A stretch of DNA of 64,000 nucleotides from Mitsuokella sp047974105 (GTDB lineage: Bacteria; Bacillota; Negativicutes; Selenomonadales; Selenomonadaceae). Positions 38,660 through 48,070 of this stretch are shown here, piece after piece. Every line of letters begins with the position of its first letter. Position 1 is the stretch's first letter. The notes beneath the pieces were generated by a model. That model ran no database searches, had not been told where the DNA came from, and was given only the letters and a program-made list of their open reading frames with translations. Location: assembly GCF_047974105.1 (NCBI RefSeq), contig NZ_JBHYRS010000001.1:1-64000 (forward strand). Reading direction: 5' to 3'. Made by a program: the position numbers and the translations under genes.

Positions 38660-39805
38660 ATGCACGAATTCAGCTTCTCCATCCCCCAAGATATTCTCGT
38701 CGGCCGCGGCACGGTCGAAAAACTCGCCGCGGCTGCCAAAAAAATCGGCGGCACGCATGCCTTCATCATCTCGGGCCCGCACCTCACGAAGATGGGCCAT
38801 GTCAAGCACTGCGCGGACCTCATGGCAAAAGAAGGAATTCCTTCGGATATCTTCAGCCAGACGGAGGGCAATCCTTCCGTTGAGACGGTCGCAAAAGCCG
38901 CTGAGGCCTTCCGCGCGAGCGGTGCTGACTTCATCGTGGCCTTTGGCGGCGGCTCGCCGATGGATGTTGCGAAAGCTGTGGCCGTCGTCGCCAAATACGG
39001 CGGCAGCATCACGGAATACGAGGGCGGCGGCAAGGTGCCGGGCGACATCATCCCGCTCATCGCGATCCCGACGACGGCCGGCACGGGCTCTGAAGTCACG
39101 GCATTCTCCGTCATCACGGACCATGCGAGGAACTACAAGCTCACGGTCTTCAGCTACAAGCTGATTCCGCGTTACGCGATTCTCGATGCCGACTTTTTGA
39201 CGACGGCGCCGGCCTCGGTCGCGGCGGCCTGCGGCATCGACGCCATGGTGCATGCCATTGAGTCCTACATCTCGCGCGCGGCTTCGCCATTCTCCGATGC
39301 CATGGCCGAAAAGGCCCTTGAGCTCATCGGCAAAAATATCCGCCGCTACGTCGCCAACCGCGCCGACGTCGAGGCCGCTGAGGCCATGCTGACGGGTTCC
39401 CTCTTTGCCGGCATCGCCTTTTCCTGGGCCCGCCTCGGCGATGTCCACGCCATGAGCCACCCCGTCAGCGCGTATTTCAACGTGCCGCACGGTGTGGCCA
39501 ACGCCATCCTGCTGCCGACGATCATGGATTTCAACGCCCTGACCGACAATGGCAAGTACAGGAAAATCTACAATTACGTATCGCCGACACCGGCAGCTGC
39601 AGACTTCGAGCCCATCGAGCTCGTCTCGCTGCTGCGTGAACTGAACGCCGAACTCGGCATCCCGGCCAGCCTCAAAGAAGCCGGTGTCACGGCCGAGAAA
39701 TTCGACGCCATGGCCGACGATGCCATGAAGAGCGGCAACATCGCGGTCAACCCAAGGGCCACGACCAAAAAAGATGTCCTAGCGCTTTATCAAAAAGCAC
39801 TTTGA
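38660..39805 (+). CDS. Iron-containing alcohol dehydrogenase
   Basis: 381 residues. NAD-binding GGGSPMDVAKA, the PTTAGTGSEVTAFSVI block, and the iron ligands in GIDAMVHAIE (Asp, His), GDVHAMSHP (His) and NVPHGVANA (His). The family reduces aldehydes to alcohols. Members include 4-hydroxybutyrate dehydrogenase, which would fit a GABA pathway with the aminotransferase upstream (GABA to succinate semialdehyde to 4-hydroxybutyrate). 36 bases separate it from the permease. The substrate is inferred, not read. Confidence 0.9.
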   Translation: MHEFSFSIPQDILVGRGTVEKLAAAAKKIGGTHAFIISGPHLTKMGHVKHCADLMAKEGIPSDIFSQTEGNPSVETVAKAAEAFRASGADFIVAFGGGSPMDVAKAVAVVAKYGGSITEYEGGGKVPGDIIPLIAIPTTAGTGSEVTAFSVITDHARNYKLTVFSYKLIPRYAILDADFLTTAPASVAAACGIDAMVHAIESYISRAASPFSDAMAEKALELIGKNIRRYVANRADVEAAEAMLTGSLFAGIAFSWARLGDVHAMSHPVSAYFNVPHGVANAILLPTIMDFNALTDNGKYRKIYNYVSPTPAAADFEPIELVSLLRELNAELGIPASLKEAGVTAEKFDAMADDAMKSGNIAVNPRATTKKDVLALYQKAL

Positions 39806-39839
39806 CATATACCACCCATAGCTCAAAATGCGAAACCGG

Positions 39840-39880
39840 CGGGCAGCATCTTCATCCGAGGATGCTGCCCGTTGGTTTTT
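39840..39880 (+). terminator. Terminator of the permease-dehydrogenase operon
   Basis: CGGGCAGCATC (39840-39850) and GATGCTGCCCG (39861-39871) form a perfect 11-bp stem, followed by TTGGTTTTT. It ends the plus-strand cluster. Confidence 0.85.
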
Positions 39881-39925
39881 ACTCTTTTTAGCTCTTTTTA
39901 GCCTTTTTACACCGTAAAACACACG

Positions 39926-39961
39926 CAAAAAAGACAGCCCCACGAGCGAGGCTGTCTTTTC
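39926..39961 (-). terminator. Terminator of metK
   Basis: AAAAGACAGCC and GGCTGTCTTTT form a stem with A/T runs on both sides, so it works in both directions. It lies 17 bases after the metK stop. Confidence 0.8.
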
Positions 39962-39977
39962 TTATGCTGTTTTTTGC

Positions 39978-41168
<1,191 letters not shown>

Positions 41169-41249
41169 AGGAATAACCCCCTTCTAAAATCTTGGTTAAC
41201 GTTAAGCTTGCAGAGCAGTCTCTCGCAGCCTTTATCATGTATCATGCAT

Positions 41250-41281
41250 AAGAAAAGCTCTCTATCCATAATAGAGAGCTC
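41250..41281 (-). terminator. Riboswitch-controlled terminator before metK
   Basis: On the minus strand AGCTCTCTAT pairs with ATAGAGAGCT (41280 back to 41256), followed by TTTTCTT. It is the expression platform of the SAM-I riboswitch. Confidence 0.85.
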
Positions 41282-41288
41282 GTTATCG

Positions 41289-41398
41289 CACTCTCATCTT
41301 ATAGGTCAGACCTAAAGGAATTGGCACCGTTTTGACAAAGTCAATGGTTGCCGCGGTTTCATCGGGCCAGTCCCTCCGCCGCTCTGGATGTGAGTTCA
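41289..41398 (-). promoter_or_regulatory. SAM-I riboswitch (S box) aptamer controlling metK
   Basis: The transcript reads AGAGCGGCGGAGGGACTGGC, then CCGATGAAACC and CGGCAACC, and GGTGCCAATTCC: the conserved S-box blocks in the right order. Outer stem: CTCACATC with GATGAGAG, one mismatch. When SAM binds, the terminator at 41250-41281 forms and metK is off. Confidence 0.93.
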
Positions 41399-41418
41399 CT
41401 ATTCTGCTTTGTGTATCC

Positions 41419-41447
41419 ATCATAACGCATACACGGGATACTGTCAA
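41419..41447 (-). promoter_or_regulatory. Promoter of the metK riboswitch transcript
   Basis: On the minus strand TTGACA (41447-41442), 17 bases, TATGAT (41424-41419). Near-consensus, and correctly placed just upstream of the aptamer. Confidence 0.8.
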
Positions 41448-41471
41448 GATAAAAATGAAGCAGGTTCACTT

Positions 41472-42050
41472 TTATTCTTCCTCTTTGCCGTCTTTCTTAT
41501 CCTCGCGGAATTCGCGGATGACGACTTTTTCGGCCTTGTCCGTGCTGCTGAGCTGCACGCTGACGACCTCATGCGAGGAAGTCGGCACGTTCTTGCCGAC
41601 AAAGTCGGCGCGAATCGGCAGCTCGCGATGGCCGCGGTCGACGAGCACGGCGAGCTGGATGGCCTTCGGACGGCCCATGTCGATGATGGCATCGAGGGCG
41701 GCGCGGATTGTGCGGCCCGTGTAGAGCACATCGTCGACGAGCACGATGGTCTTGTCCTGAATATCGGCCGGCAGCTCCGTCTGATGGACAATCGGCTGAT
41801 AGGAAAGTGTGGAGAGATCGTCGCGGTACAGCGTGATGTCGAGGATGCCGACGGGCGGCCTCTTCCCCTCGATGTGCTCGATGTTGTCGGCAATGCGTTC
41901 GGCGATGGGTACGCCGCGCGTGCGGATGCCCACGATGACGAGGTTCTCGACGCCCTTATTGCGCTCCACGATTTCGTGGGAAATGCGCGTCAGGGCACGG
42001 CGGATGCCCTCAGAATCCATGATGACGGTCTTATCGGTCAGTACTGGCAT
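41472..42050 (-). CDS. pyrR: PyrR, pyrimidine operon attenuator / uracil phosphoribosyltransferase
   Basis: 192 residues. IVLVDDVLYTGRTIRAALDA is the PRPP-binding motif, and the flexible loop is DITLYRDDLS. PyrR binds pyr mRNA with UMP and promotes termination; it also has weak UPRTase activity. The charged C-terminal tail (REDKKDGKEEE) is a little longer than usual. RBS GGAGGG. No pyr genes follow here, so its targets lie elsewhere. Confidence 0.95.
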   Translation of the reverse strand: MPVLTDKTVIMDSEGIRRALTRISHEIVERNKGVENLVIVGIRTRGVPIAERIADNIEHIEGKRPPVGILDITLYRDDLSTLSYQPIVHQTELPADIQDKTIVLVDDVLYTGRTIRAALDAIIDMGRPKAIQLAVLVDRGHRELPIRADFVGKNVPTSSHEVVSVQLSSTDKAEKVVIREFREDKKDGKEEE

Positions 42051-42063
42051 AGAAATCCCTCCT

Positions 42064-42095
42064 AATTACCTAATTACCTATTTACCTAATTATTT
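42064..42095. repeat. 8-bp tandem repeat between rluD and pyrR
   Basis: TAATTACC is repeated (TAATTACC, TAATTACC, TATTTACC, TAATTATT). On the transcribed strand it reads as TAGGTAAT units next to the pyrR RBS. Function unknown. Confidence 0.7.
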
Positions 42096-42106
42096 TATTT
42101 TGCCTG

Positions 42107-43069
42107 TTAACGGTGAAACTTGGCGCGCAGCGTCCGAAGAATTTTTTCCATATCTTCGGGCAGCGGTGCCGTAAAGGTCATGCGCTCATGCGTGCGCGGA
42201 TGCGTGAGCGTGAGCTCGCACGAATGCAGGGCCTGCCCTTTGATGGCAAACGGACAGCTGCGGCGCGGGCCGTATTTCGGGTCGCCGAGCAGCGGATGAC
42301 CGATGCTCGTCATGTGCACGCGGATCTGATGCGTGCGGCCCGTCTCGAGCCTGCATTCGACGAGCGTGTAGTCGCCGAAGCGCTCGAGCACGCGGAAGTG
42401 CGTGACGGCCGGCTTGCCGTGCTCATGCACGATGGCCATTTTCTTGCGGTCCGTCGGATGGCGGCCGATATCGCCCTTGATGACACCGGCCTCTTCCTTG
42501 ATATTGCCGCAGACGATGGCCTTGTAAATGCGGTGGGCCGTTTTCGTGCGGATCTGCTCCGCGAGGTCGAGGTGCGCCGCGTCATTTTTCGCCGCGACCA
42601 TGACCCCGGAGGTATCCTTGTCGAGACGGTGCACGATGCCGGGCCGGATCTCGCCGTTGATGCCCGAGAGGTCATCGCAGTGATAAAGAAGCGCGTTGAC
42701 GAGCGTCCCCGTGTAGATGCCCGTGGCCGGATGCACGACCATGCCGCGCGCCTTGTTGACGACGATGATGTCGCTGTCCTCGTAGAGAATGTCCAAGGGG
42801 ATATTCTCGGGCAAAATTTCGACGGGCTTGGCCTCGGGCAGATGGAACGTGACTTCCTCGCCCGCCTGCAGCTTGTAATTCGACTTGCGCGCCGCGCCGC
42901 CGACAAGTGCCTGCCCCTCCGCGATGATTTTCTGGACGTGGGCGCGCGAGAGTTCGGGCTCCATGCGCGTCAAAAAGACGTCAAGGCGCTCGCCGTCTTT
43001 GTCTGCCGCAAAGACCTTTGCAGGCCCCGCAGCGCTCGCAGAATTAGTAGGCTCCATAGAATCTGACAT
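42107..43069 (-). CDS. rluD: RluD-type 23S rRNA pseudouridine synthase
   Basis: 320 residues from ATG 43069; a TTG at 43075 overlapping the lspA stop is an alternative start. An S4 RNA-binding domain lies at residues 20-75 (ERLDVFLTRMEPELSRAHVQ). The catalytic aspartate is in PGIVHRLDKDTSGVMVAAK, and RTHQIRVHMTSIGHPLLGDP is the other family signature. It modifies uridines in 23S rRNA. Downstream of lspA, as in many Firmicutes. Confidence 0.93.
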   Translation of the reverse strand: MSDSMEPTNSASAAGPAKVFAADKDGERLDVFLTRMEPELSRAHVQKIIAEGQALVGGAARKSNYKLQAGEEVTFHLPEAKPVEILPENIPLDILYEDSDIIVVNKARGMVVHPATGIYTGTLVNALLYHCDDLSGINGEIRPGIVHRLDKDTSGVMVAAKNDAAHLDLAEQIRTKTAHRIYKAIVCGNIKEEAGVIKGDIGRHPTDRKKMAIVHEHGKPAVTHFRVLERFGDYTLVECRLETGRTHQIRVHMTSIGHPLLGDPKYGPRRSCPFAIKGQALHSCELTLTHPRTHERMTFTAPLPEDMEKILRTLRAKFHR

Positions 43070-43071
43070 AT

Positions 43072-43515
43072 TCAATCATCCATCTCTTTCATGCGGAATA
43101 AAATCGCGAAAATCATGCTGGCCACGCCGAGCACGATGGCCACATCGGCGATGTTGAAGACCGGCCAGATGCGGAAGTCAAAAAAATCAATGACAAGGCC
43201 CTGACGGATGCGGTCGATGAGGTTGCCCACGGCGCCTGCAAGCAGGGCCACGCAGCCATAATAAAAGGCAGCGGGCTGACGGCGCAGTCTCTTGTGATAA
43301 AAGAGAAACGCCGCGAGCAGCGCGGCAGCTGCCAGCACGAAAAACCAGCGCGCGGAGGGCAGCATGCCGAAGGCCGCACCGGGATTCAGCACATAGGTGA
43401 TGTGGAAAAACGGCTCCACGACGCCGACGCTCTCGCCCGGCAGGAAATTGCTGCTGATATAAAACTTCGTCAGCTGGTCGATGACGAGGATAAAAGCAAA
43501 GAGTAGGTACGCCAT
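43072..43515 (-). CDS. lspA: Lipoprotein signal peptidase (LspA)
   Basis: 147 residues from ATG 43515 (a TTG at 43524 directly after the divIVA stop, preceded by AAAGG, is an equally possible start). Four membrane segments. Catalytic aspartates in GNLIDRIRQGLVIDF and FNIADVAI. DQLTKFYI and NPGAAFGML are the other conserved blocks. It cuts signal peptides off lipoproteins such as the DctP here. Confidence 0.94.
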   Translation of the reverse strand: MAYLLFAFILVIDQLTKFYISSNFLPGESVGVVEPFFHITYVLNPGAAFGMLPSARWFFVLAAAALLAAFLFYHKRLRRQPAAFYYGCVALLAGAVGNLIDRIRQGLVIDFFDFRIWPVFNIADVAIVLGVASMIFAILFRMKEMDD

Positions 43516-43524
43516 GGCGCGCAA

Positions 43525-44172
43525 TCAGCCTTTCTGTGCGGCAGACGGGGCAGCCTGCGCAGCGTTCTGTGCATTCTGTGCGTTCTCATTCTGCACGCTG
43601 CTGACACTGCCATTGATGCTGCCTGCCTGCTGAGACTGCGGATTCTGCGGTGCTTCCTGCTTTGGCGCAGCTGCCTGCTGGCGCGGCAGGCGGTCGATGG
43701 CATCGCGCAGCACGGCGAGCTCCGACTCCAGGGCAGCCTTCGTCTGCAGCAGGAACTGCGACTTGGCTTCGATGAGGCGGCAGTACTCGACCGTTGCGGC
43801 CTTGACCTGATGGTCTGCGGCTTCCGTCATCTGGCGGGCCGAAATCTCCGCATCGCGGCGCATGTTCTGGCATTCCTTGGCCGTGTTTTCGCGCAGGCTC
43901 TGGGCATCCTGCTTCGCGGACTCCGTGAGATTCGTCGCCGTCTGCTGAGCGAGCTTCAGGGTCTCCTTGATGCTGTCCTCATTTTTCTGGAACTGCTGGT
44001 TCTCTTTCTTCAGGCGCGCGACCTCTTCCTTGAGGTTGTCGTTGTCGCGGAAGAGTTTTTCGTAGTCGTTGACGACCTGGTCGAGGAAGTCATCGATTTC
44101 ATCCTCATTGTAGCCGCGAAAACTGCGCTTGAATTCTTTATTGTGGATATCGAGTGGTGTAAGCAAAGCCAA
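43525..44172 (-). CDS. divIVA: DivIVA cell-division / polar scaffold protein
   Basis: 215 residues. The start codon is TTG (44172), with AGGAGA directly upstream. The N-terminal LTPLDIHNKEFKRSFRGYNE, then DEIDDFLDQV, is the DivIVA membrane-binding domain, followed by a long coiled coil (NDNLKEEVARLKKENQQF). The last 55 residues are low-complexity, Ala/Gln/Asn-rich and include 9-bp coding repeats (NENAQNAQNAA). It marks curved membrane at poles and septa. Confidence 0.92.
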   Translation of the reverse strand: MALLTPLDIHNKEFKRSFRGYNEDEIDDFLDQVVNDYEKLFRDNDNLKEEVARLKKENQQFQKNEDSIKETLKLAQQTATNLTESAKQDAQSLRENTAKECQNMRRDAEISARQMTEAADHQVKAATVEYCRLIEAKSQFLLQTKAALESELAVLRDAIDRLPRQQAAAPKQEAPQNPQSQQAGSINGSVSSVQNENAQNAQNAAQAAPSAAQKG

Positions 44173-44221
44173 GATCTCCTATCTTTTCTTTCTATATAAT
44201 AGATGAGTTCTTACTACTTAT

Positions 44222-45016
44222 TTAAATGTAACGCTTGAGCACGACGACCGTGCGGCCCTTTTTCGTCTGGCCGCGGACTTCGGCGACTTCAAGGCGGCCG
44301 CGGCCGCGCATCGAGATGATGTCGCCTTCCTTGACCGTCTGCGAGGCGCTCTTGACGGGCTGCCAGTTGAGCTTCATCTTGTCGGCCGCGATATCAGCGG
44401 CGGCGCGGCTTCTTGAAGAACCAAAGCCCGAGGCCGCAATCGAGTCGACGCGAAGCGACGCCACGGTCGCGCGGATTTCCTTGCAGCGCTCCTCGCGCGG
44501 CGCGATGTCCGCGAGGTCCGCCATTTCGCAGGAGACGCCGACCGCGCCGATTTTGGTTAGATTCTGCAGGAGGTATGCTGCCATCTTGCTGTCGCAGAGG
44601 ATGCGCACGGAGTCAGCCGTGACGAGAAGGTCGCCGAGGCGGTCGCGCTCGATGCCGAGGCCCATCAGAGCCCCTAAGACATCGCGGTGCGACAGGCGCG
44701 CAAACTGGCCGTTCCAAGAGGTGCGCAGGCAGGCGATGTCAAAGCCTGACGGCGTGCCCTGAAAATCTTCGTGGATGTACATGGCCCGCGCGCGTTCCGC
44801 GCCCTGATAGCCGCCATTAAAATCCACGCGGATTCCCGGATAGTTTGCGGCTACAGTCTCGGCGATTTCCTGACCGTACGGGTCAAGAAAACCGCTCAGG
44901 CGGAATTTCTGGCTGCGCTGCACGGCTTCGGCGAGGTCGACGAGCTTGACGACCGTCTCCTCACCTTCCGTACCCTTATAAAAGCGTATGAGTTTTTCTT
45001 TTTGTTCACTTGCCAT
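44222..45016 (-). CDS. ylmH: YlmH, S4-domain RNA-binding protein
   Basis: 264 residues. The C-terminal third is an S4 domain (VASLRVDSIAASGFGSSRSR, KMKLNWQPV, GDIISMRGRGRLEV). The N-terminal two thirds match the YlmH family (DPYGQEIAE, FARLSHRDVLGALMGLGIER). It belongs to the ylm cell-division cluster; recent work in Bacillus links it to rescue of stalled ribosomes. The start region has only a weak RBS. Confidence 0.88.
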   Translation of the reverse strand: MASEQKEKLIRFYKGTEGEETVVKLVDLAEAVQRSQKFRLSGFLDPYGQEIAETVAANYPGIRVDFNGGYQGAERARAMYIHEDFQGTPSGFDIACLRTSWNGQFARLSHRDVLGALMGLGIERDRLGDLLVTADSVRILCDSKMAAYLLQNLTKIGAVGVSCEMADLADIAPREERCKEIRATVASLRVDSIAASGFGSSRSRAAADIAADKMKLNWQPVKSASQTVKEGDIISMRGRGRLEVAEVRGQTKKGRTVVVLKRYI

Positions 45017-45030
45017 GATTTATTTCTTTC

Positions 45031-45837
45031 TTATTTCCCTAACTCCCGGGACTTTTCCGTCGCCGCGATGACGGCATCGATGAGCGCGCCGCGCAGGCCG
45101 CGGTTTTCAAGCACGCGCACGCCGGCAATCGTCGTGCCCGCAGGGCTCGTGACCTGGTCGCGCAGGACATCGGGGTGTTTGCCCGTCTCGAGCACCATCT
45201 TTGCGGCGCCGTAAACCGTCTGCGCGGCAAGAAGCGTCGCGGCATCGCGCTTAAGGCCGGCGGCCACACCGCCATCAGACAAAGCATCGATGAGCAGGAA
45301 CACATAGGCCGGGCCGCTGCCTGAAAGGCCCGTCACGGCATCCATGGCCGTTTCCGAAACCTCGATGGCACGGCCGGCCGCCGCGAGGATTTCCTGCACG
45401 ATGGCGGCTTCTGCCTGACCTGCTTTTTTGCCGCAGGCAAAGGCCGACATGCCCGCGCCGACGGAAAGCGGCGTATTCGGCATGATGCGCACGACTGGCT
45501 GCTTCGCAAACGATGCTTCGAGCACCGTAAGCGTCAGGCCGGCGACAATGGAAAGAATCAGCGTGTGCTCCCCGACTTTATCCCTGACTTCCGCAATGGC
45601 CTTCGCAGCAGCCTGCGGCTTGATGGCCAGGAACAGCACATCGACCTTGTCGAGAAAAGAATCGGCGCCGACGCAGGCATGAATGCCGTACTTTGCGGCG
45701 AGTTCCTGACAGCGTGCGGCCTTGTGGTCGGATACAAAAACATTTTCACGGCTGACCGTGCCCTGCGTGATGCCGGCAACAAGTGCCTCTGCCATCGCGC
45801 CGCCGCCGATAAAGCCGATGCGTAAATCCATGCCCAT
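45031..45837 (-). CDS. proC: Pyrroline-5-carboxylate reductase
   Basis: 268 residues. The NAD(P)-binding start is IGFIGGGAMAEALVAGI, and the C-terminal signature ALSDGGVAAGLKRDAA (with SGSGPAYVFLLIDAL before it) binds the product. Last step of proline synthesis. It sits between sepF and ylmH, where ylmG is found in many Firmicutes. RBS GGGGG. Confidence 0.95.
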   Translation of the reverse strand: MGMDLRIGFIGGGAMAEALVAGITQGTVSRENVFVSDHKAARCQELAAKYGIHACVGADSFLDKVDVLFLAIKPQAAAKAIAEVRDKVGEHTLILSIVAGLTLTVLEASFAKQPVVRIMPNTPLSVGAGMSAFACGKKAGQAEAAIVQEILAAAGRAIEVSETAMDAVTGLSGSGPAYVFLLIDALSDGGVAAGLKRDAATLLAAQTVYGAAKMVLETGKHPDVLRDQVTSPAGTTIAGVRVLENRGLRGALIDAVIAATEKSRELGK

Positions 45838-45884
45838 GGAAAAGCCCCCTGTTATTTATGACCTGTTATAGTATAATGATGTTT

Positions 45885-46406
45885 TTATTTCTTGAGCCAC
45901 GGCATCTCGGTCGAGACCTTGCGCTCTTCTTCCGTGTACGTCACATTGACATTGCTCGGCGCACAGAGGAAGACATTATGGCCAACCTTCTTGATTTCAC
46001 CATTGAGCGCGTACGTCGTGCCGCTGATGAAGTCGATGATGCGCTTCGCGGACTCGGCATCCGTGTGCTCGAAGTTGATGACGACCGGCTTTCTCTCGCG
46101 CAGGTTGTTGGCGACCTGCTGTGCGTCGTCGAACGTCTTCGGCTCGATGATGATGACTTTCATCTGCGCCGCTACGACATTTTCACGGACGGAAGTGCCG
46201 GAACGAAGATTGACTACATTGTCCGCTTCCTTCTCCTGCCGCTCTCTATTGTTTCCCAACTCTTCTTCCTCCTTCTCGCCATAAGGGCGCTTCTGACTGC
46301 GTTCTCTTTTGGCCGCTTCTTCCTCTGCCTCTGCTTCTGCGAGCTTGGCTTCCTCATCCGGATCCGACAGGCCGAATTTGCCACAAATCTTGTCGATTAC
46401 ATTCAT
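45885..46406 (-). CDS. sepF: SepF cell-division protein
   Basis: 173 residues. An N-terminal amphipathic stretch (MNVIDKICGKFGL) for membrane binding, then a charged linker (EEEAAKRERSQKRPYGEKEE), then the SepF globular domain (VIIIEPKTFDDAQQVANNL, PVVINFEHTDAESAKRIIDF, GTTYALNGEIKKVGHNVFL). SepF tethers FtsZ to the membrane. Confidence 0.94.
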   Translation of the reverse strand: MNVIDKICGKFGLSDPDEEAKLAEAEAEEEAAKRERSQKRPYGEKEEEELGNNRERQEKEADNVVNLRSGTSVRENVVAAQMKVIIIEPKTFDDAQQVANNLRERKPVVINFEHTDAESAKRIIDFISGTTYALNGEIKKVGHNVFLCAPSNVNVTYTEEERKVSTEMPWLKK

Positions 46407-46441
46407 CTAAAACACTCCCCCAGTTTCTCTATGGACTGGCA

Positions 46442-47134
46442 TCAATACTGACGCGGTCCAAAGATCGCCGTGCCGACGCGGACGATATTCGCGCCCTCTT
46501 CCACCGCAATCTGATAATCATGAGTCATACCCATTGATAAATATTTAATATTCGCGGTCTTAAACGGAATTTCCTTTACCTGCTGGAAAATTTCATACAT
46601 TTCGTGGAAAAGCGGACGGCATTGTTCCACATCATCGTAATTCGGCGCAATGCACATGAGTCCGACGAGGTGGAGATGCGGCAGCGTGTCGATGAGGTCG
46701 AGAAGCGGACGCAGATCTTCCTTGTAAATGCCCGACTTGCTCTCTTCCTTCGCGAGGTTGACCTGCACGAGGATATCCTGCACTTTATCGATTTTGCCTG
46801 CTTCCTTGTCGAGTGCGCGCGCGAGGTGCTCGGAATCGACGGAATGAATCAGGCTGAAGTATTTGACGGCCTGCTTGGCCTTGTTCGTCTGCAGATGGCC
46901 GATGAGGTGCCACGTGACATCGCGTTCGAGGACATCGAACTTGCTCTTGGCTTCCTGAATGCGGTTTTCGCCGATGTCCGTCGCGCCGGCGTCGATAGCC
47001 TCGCGCATCGCTGCGACATCGTGATTCTTCGTGACGGCCACGAGTTTTACGGGCGCGTCTTTCGGCACGCGCGTGCGGTGTTCCATGGCTTCTTTGATAT
47101 TCTGTTCAACTTTATGGAGATTTTCTGCAATCAT
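46442..47134 (-). CDS. YggS/PLPBP, pyridoxal phosphate homeostasis protein
   Basis: 230 residues. PLP-binding Lys in KLVAVTKNHDV; IGENRIQEAKSKFD, WHLIGHLQTNKAK and LSMGMTHDYQIAVEEGANIVR are the family signatures, the last binding the phosphate. It buffers PLP and amino-acid pools. RBS GGGGGAAG; part of the ylm cluster (ylmE). Confidence 0.95.
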   Translation of the reverse strand: MIAENLHKVEQNIKEAMEHRTRVPKDAPVKLVAVTKNHDVAAMREAIDAGATDIGENRIQEAKSKFDVLERDVTWHLIGHLQTNKAKQAVKYFSLIHSVDSEHLARALDKEAGKIDKVQDILVQVNLAKEESKSGIYKEDLRPLLDLIDTLPHLHLVGLMCIAPNYDDVEQCRPLFHEMYEIFQQVKEIPFKTANIKYLSMGMTHDYQIAVEEGANIVRVGTAIFGPRQY

Positions 47135-47202
47135 GCGACTTCCCCCGTTTTATAAAGAAAGGATAAAATAAAAAATGATAACGTGATGAGAGACCTCGCG
47201 GC

Positions 47203-48036
47203 TCAGCCGCGCAGCGCGATGACCGCGGCGAGGCGGCCCGTTTTGCCGGCATCGGCGCGATGCGAAAAGAACATATCGTGATGACAGGACGTACAGGTCT
47301 GCGCTTCATCGATGTGTTCCGGCAGGACGCCGGCCTCTTCGAGCTGGATGCGGTTGGCCGCCCAAAGGCTCAGATGCGGCTTGCCCGTATCCGCAGATTT
47401 TTCCGGGAAGAGCTCCGCCTCATGGCCCGGAAAGGCCTCGCGGAATTTCGCTTCGACCTCAGGGCCGATTTCATAGCAGCACGGGCCGATGGATGGGCCG
47501 ATGGCCGTGAGCAGGTCCCTTGGCTGCGTGCCGAATTCTTCCTGCATGCGGCGGACCGTCTTATAGCCAATGCGGTTTACCGTGCCCTTCCAGCCGCCGT
47601 GCGCGATGCCCACGGCCTTGTGCACGGGGTCGAGGAAAAGAATCGGCGTACAGTCGGCAAAGCAGAGCAGCAGTGGCAGGTTCGGCACATTCGTAATCAG
47701 CGCGTCCGTGCGCGGGATGGCATCGGCGTAAGCTTCTGCGCCCTTGCCGGCCTCAGCGAGGCCCACGCGCTCCACGTGAATGCCATGGACCTGTTCCGGC
47801 GTCACGAGGCGCGCGGCGTCGAGGCCGAGGGCGCCGAGATAGCGGCGGCGGTTCTCGATGACATCCTCGGGATTGTCGCCGACGTGCAGGCCGAGGTCCA
47901 ATGAAGACCACTGACCACGGCTTACGCCGCCCCTGCGCCCCGAGACGCCGTGTACGGCAATTTTCTTTGGAAACAGGGAAAACTCGCCGCTCTCTATATG
48001 ATGTTCTTTATCGATTTCATGCAAAGAAAAGCTCAT
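47203..48036 (-). CDS. pgeF: PgeF (YlmD), peptidoglycan editing factor
   Basis: 277 residues, a laccase-fold (DUF152) protein. The metal/catalytic triad appears in TPEQVHGIHV, LLCFADCTPILF and GIAHGGWKGTV. E. coli PgeF (YfiH) removes wrongly added L-serine from peptidoglycan precursors; earlier annotated as polyphenol oxidase. First gene of the run down to divIVA. Confidence 0.9.
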   Translation of the reverse strand: MSFSLHEIDKEHHIESGEFSLFPKKIAVHGVSGRRGGVSRGQWSSLDLGLHVGDNPEDVIENRRRYLGALGLDAARLVTPEQVHGIHVERVGLAEAGKGAEAYADAIPRTDALITNVPNLPLLLCFADCTPILFLDPVHKAVGIAHGGWKGTVNRIGYKTVRRMQEEFGTQPRDLLTAIGPSIGPCCYEIGPEVEAKFREAFPGHEAELFPEKSADTGKPHLSLWAANRIQLEEAGVLPEHIDEAQTCTSCHHDMFFSHRADAGKTGRLAAVIALRG

Positions 48037-48070
48037 GAAAACACCTCTTTATAAAATTCAGGAAAGCGCT

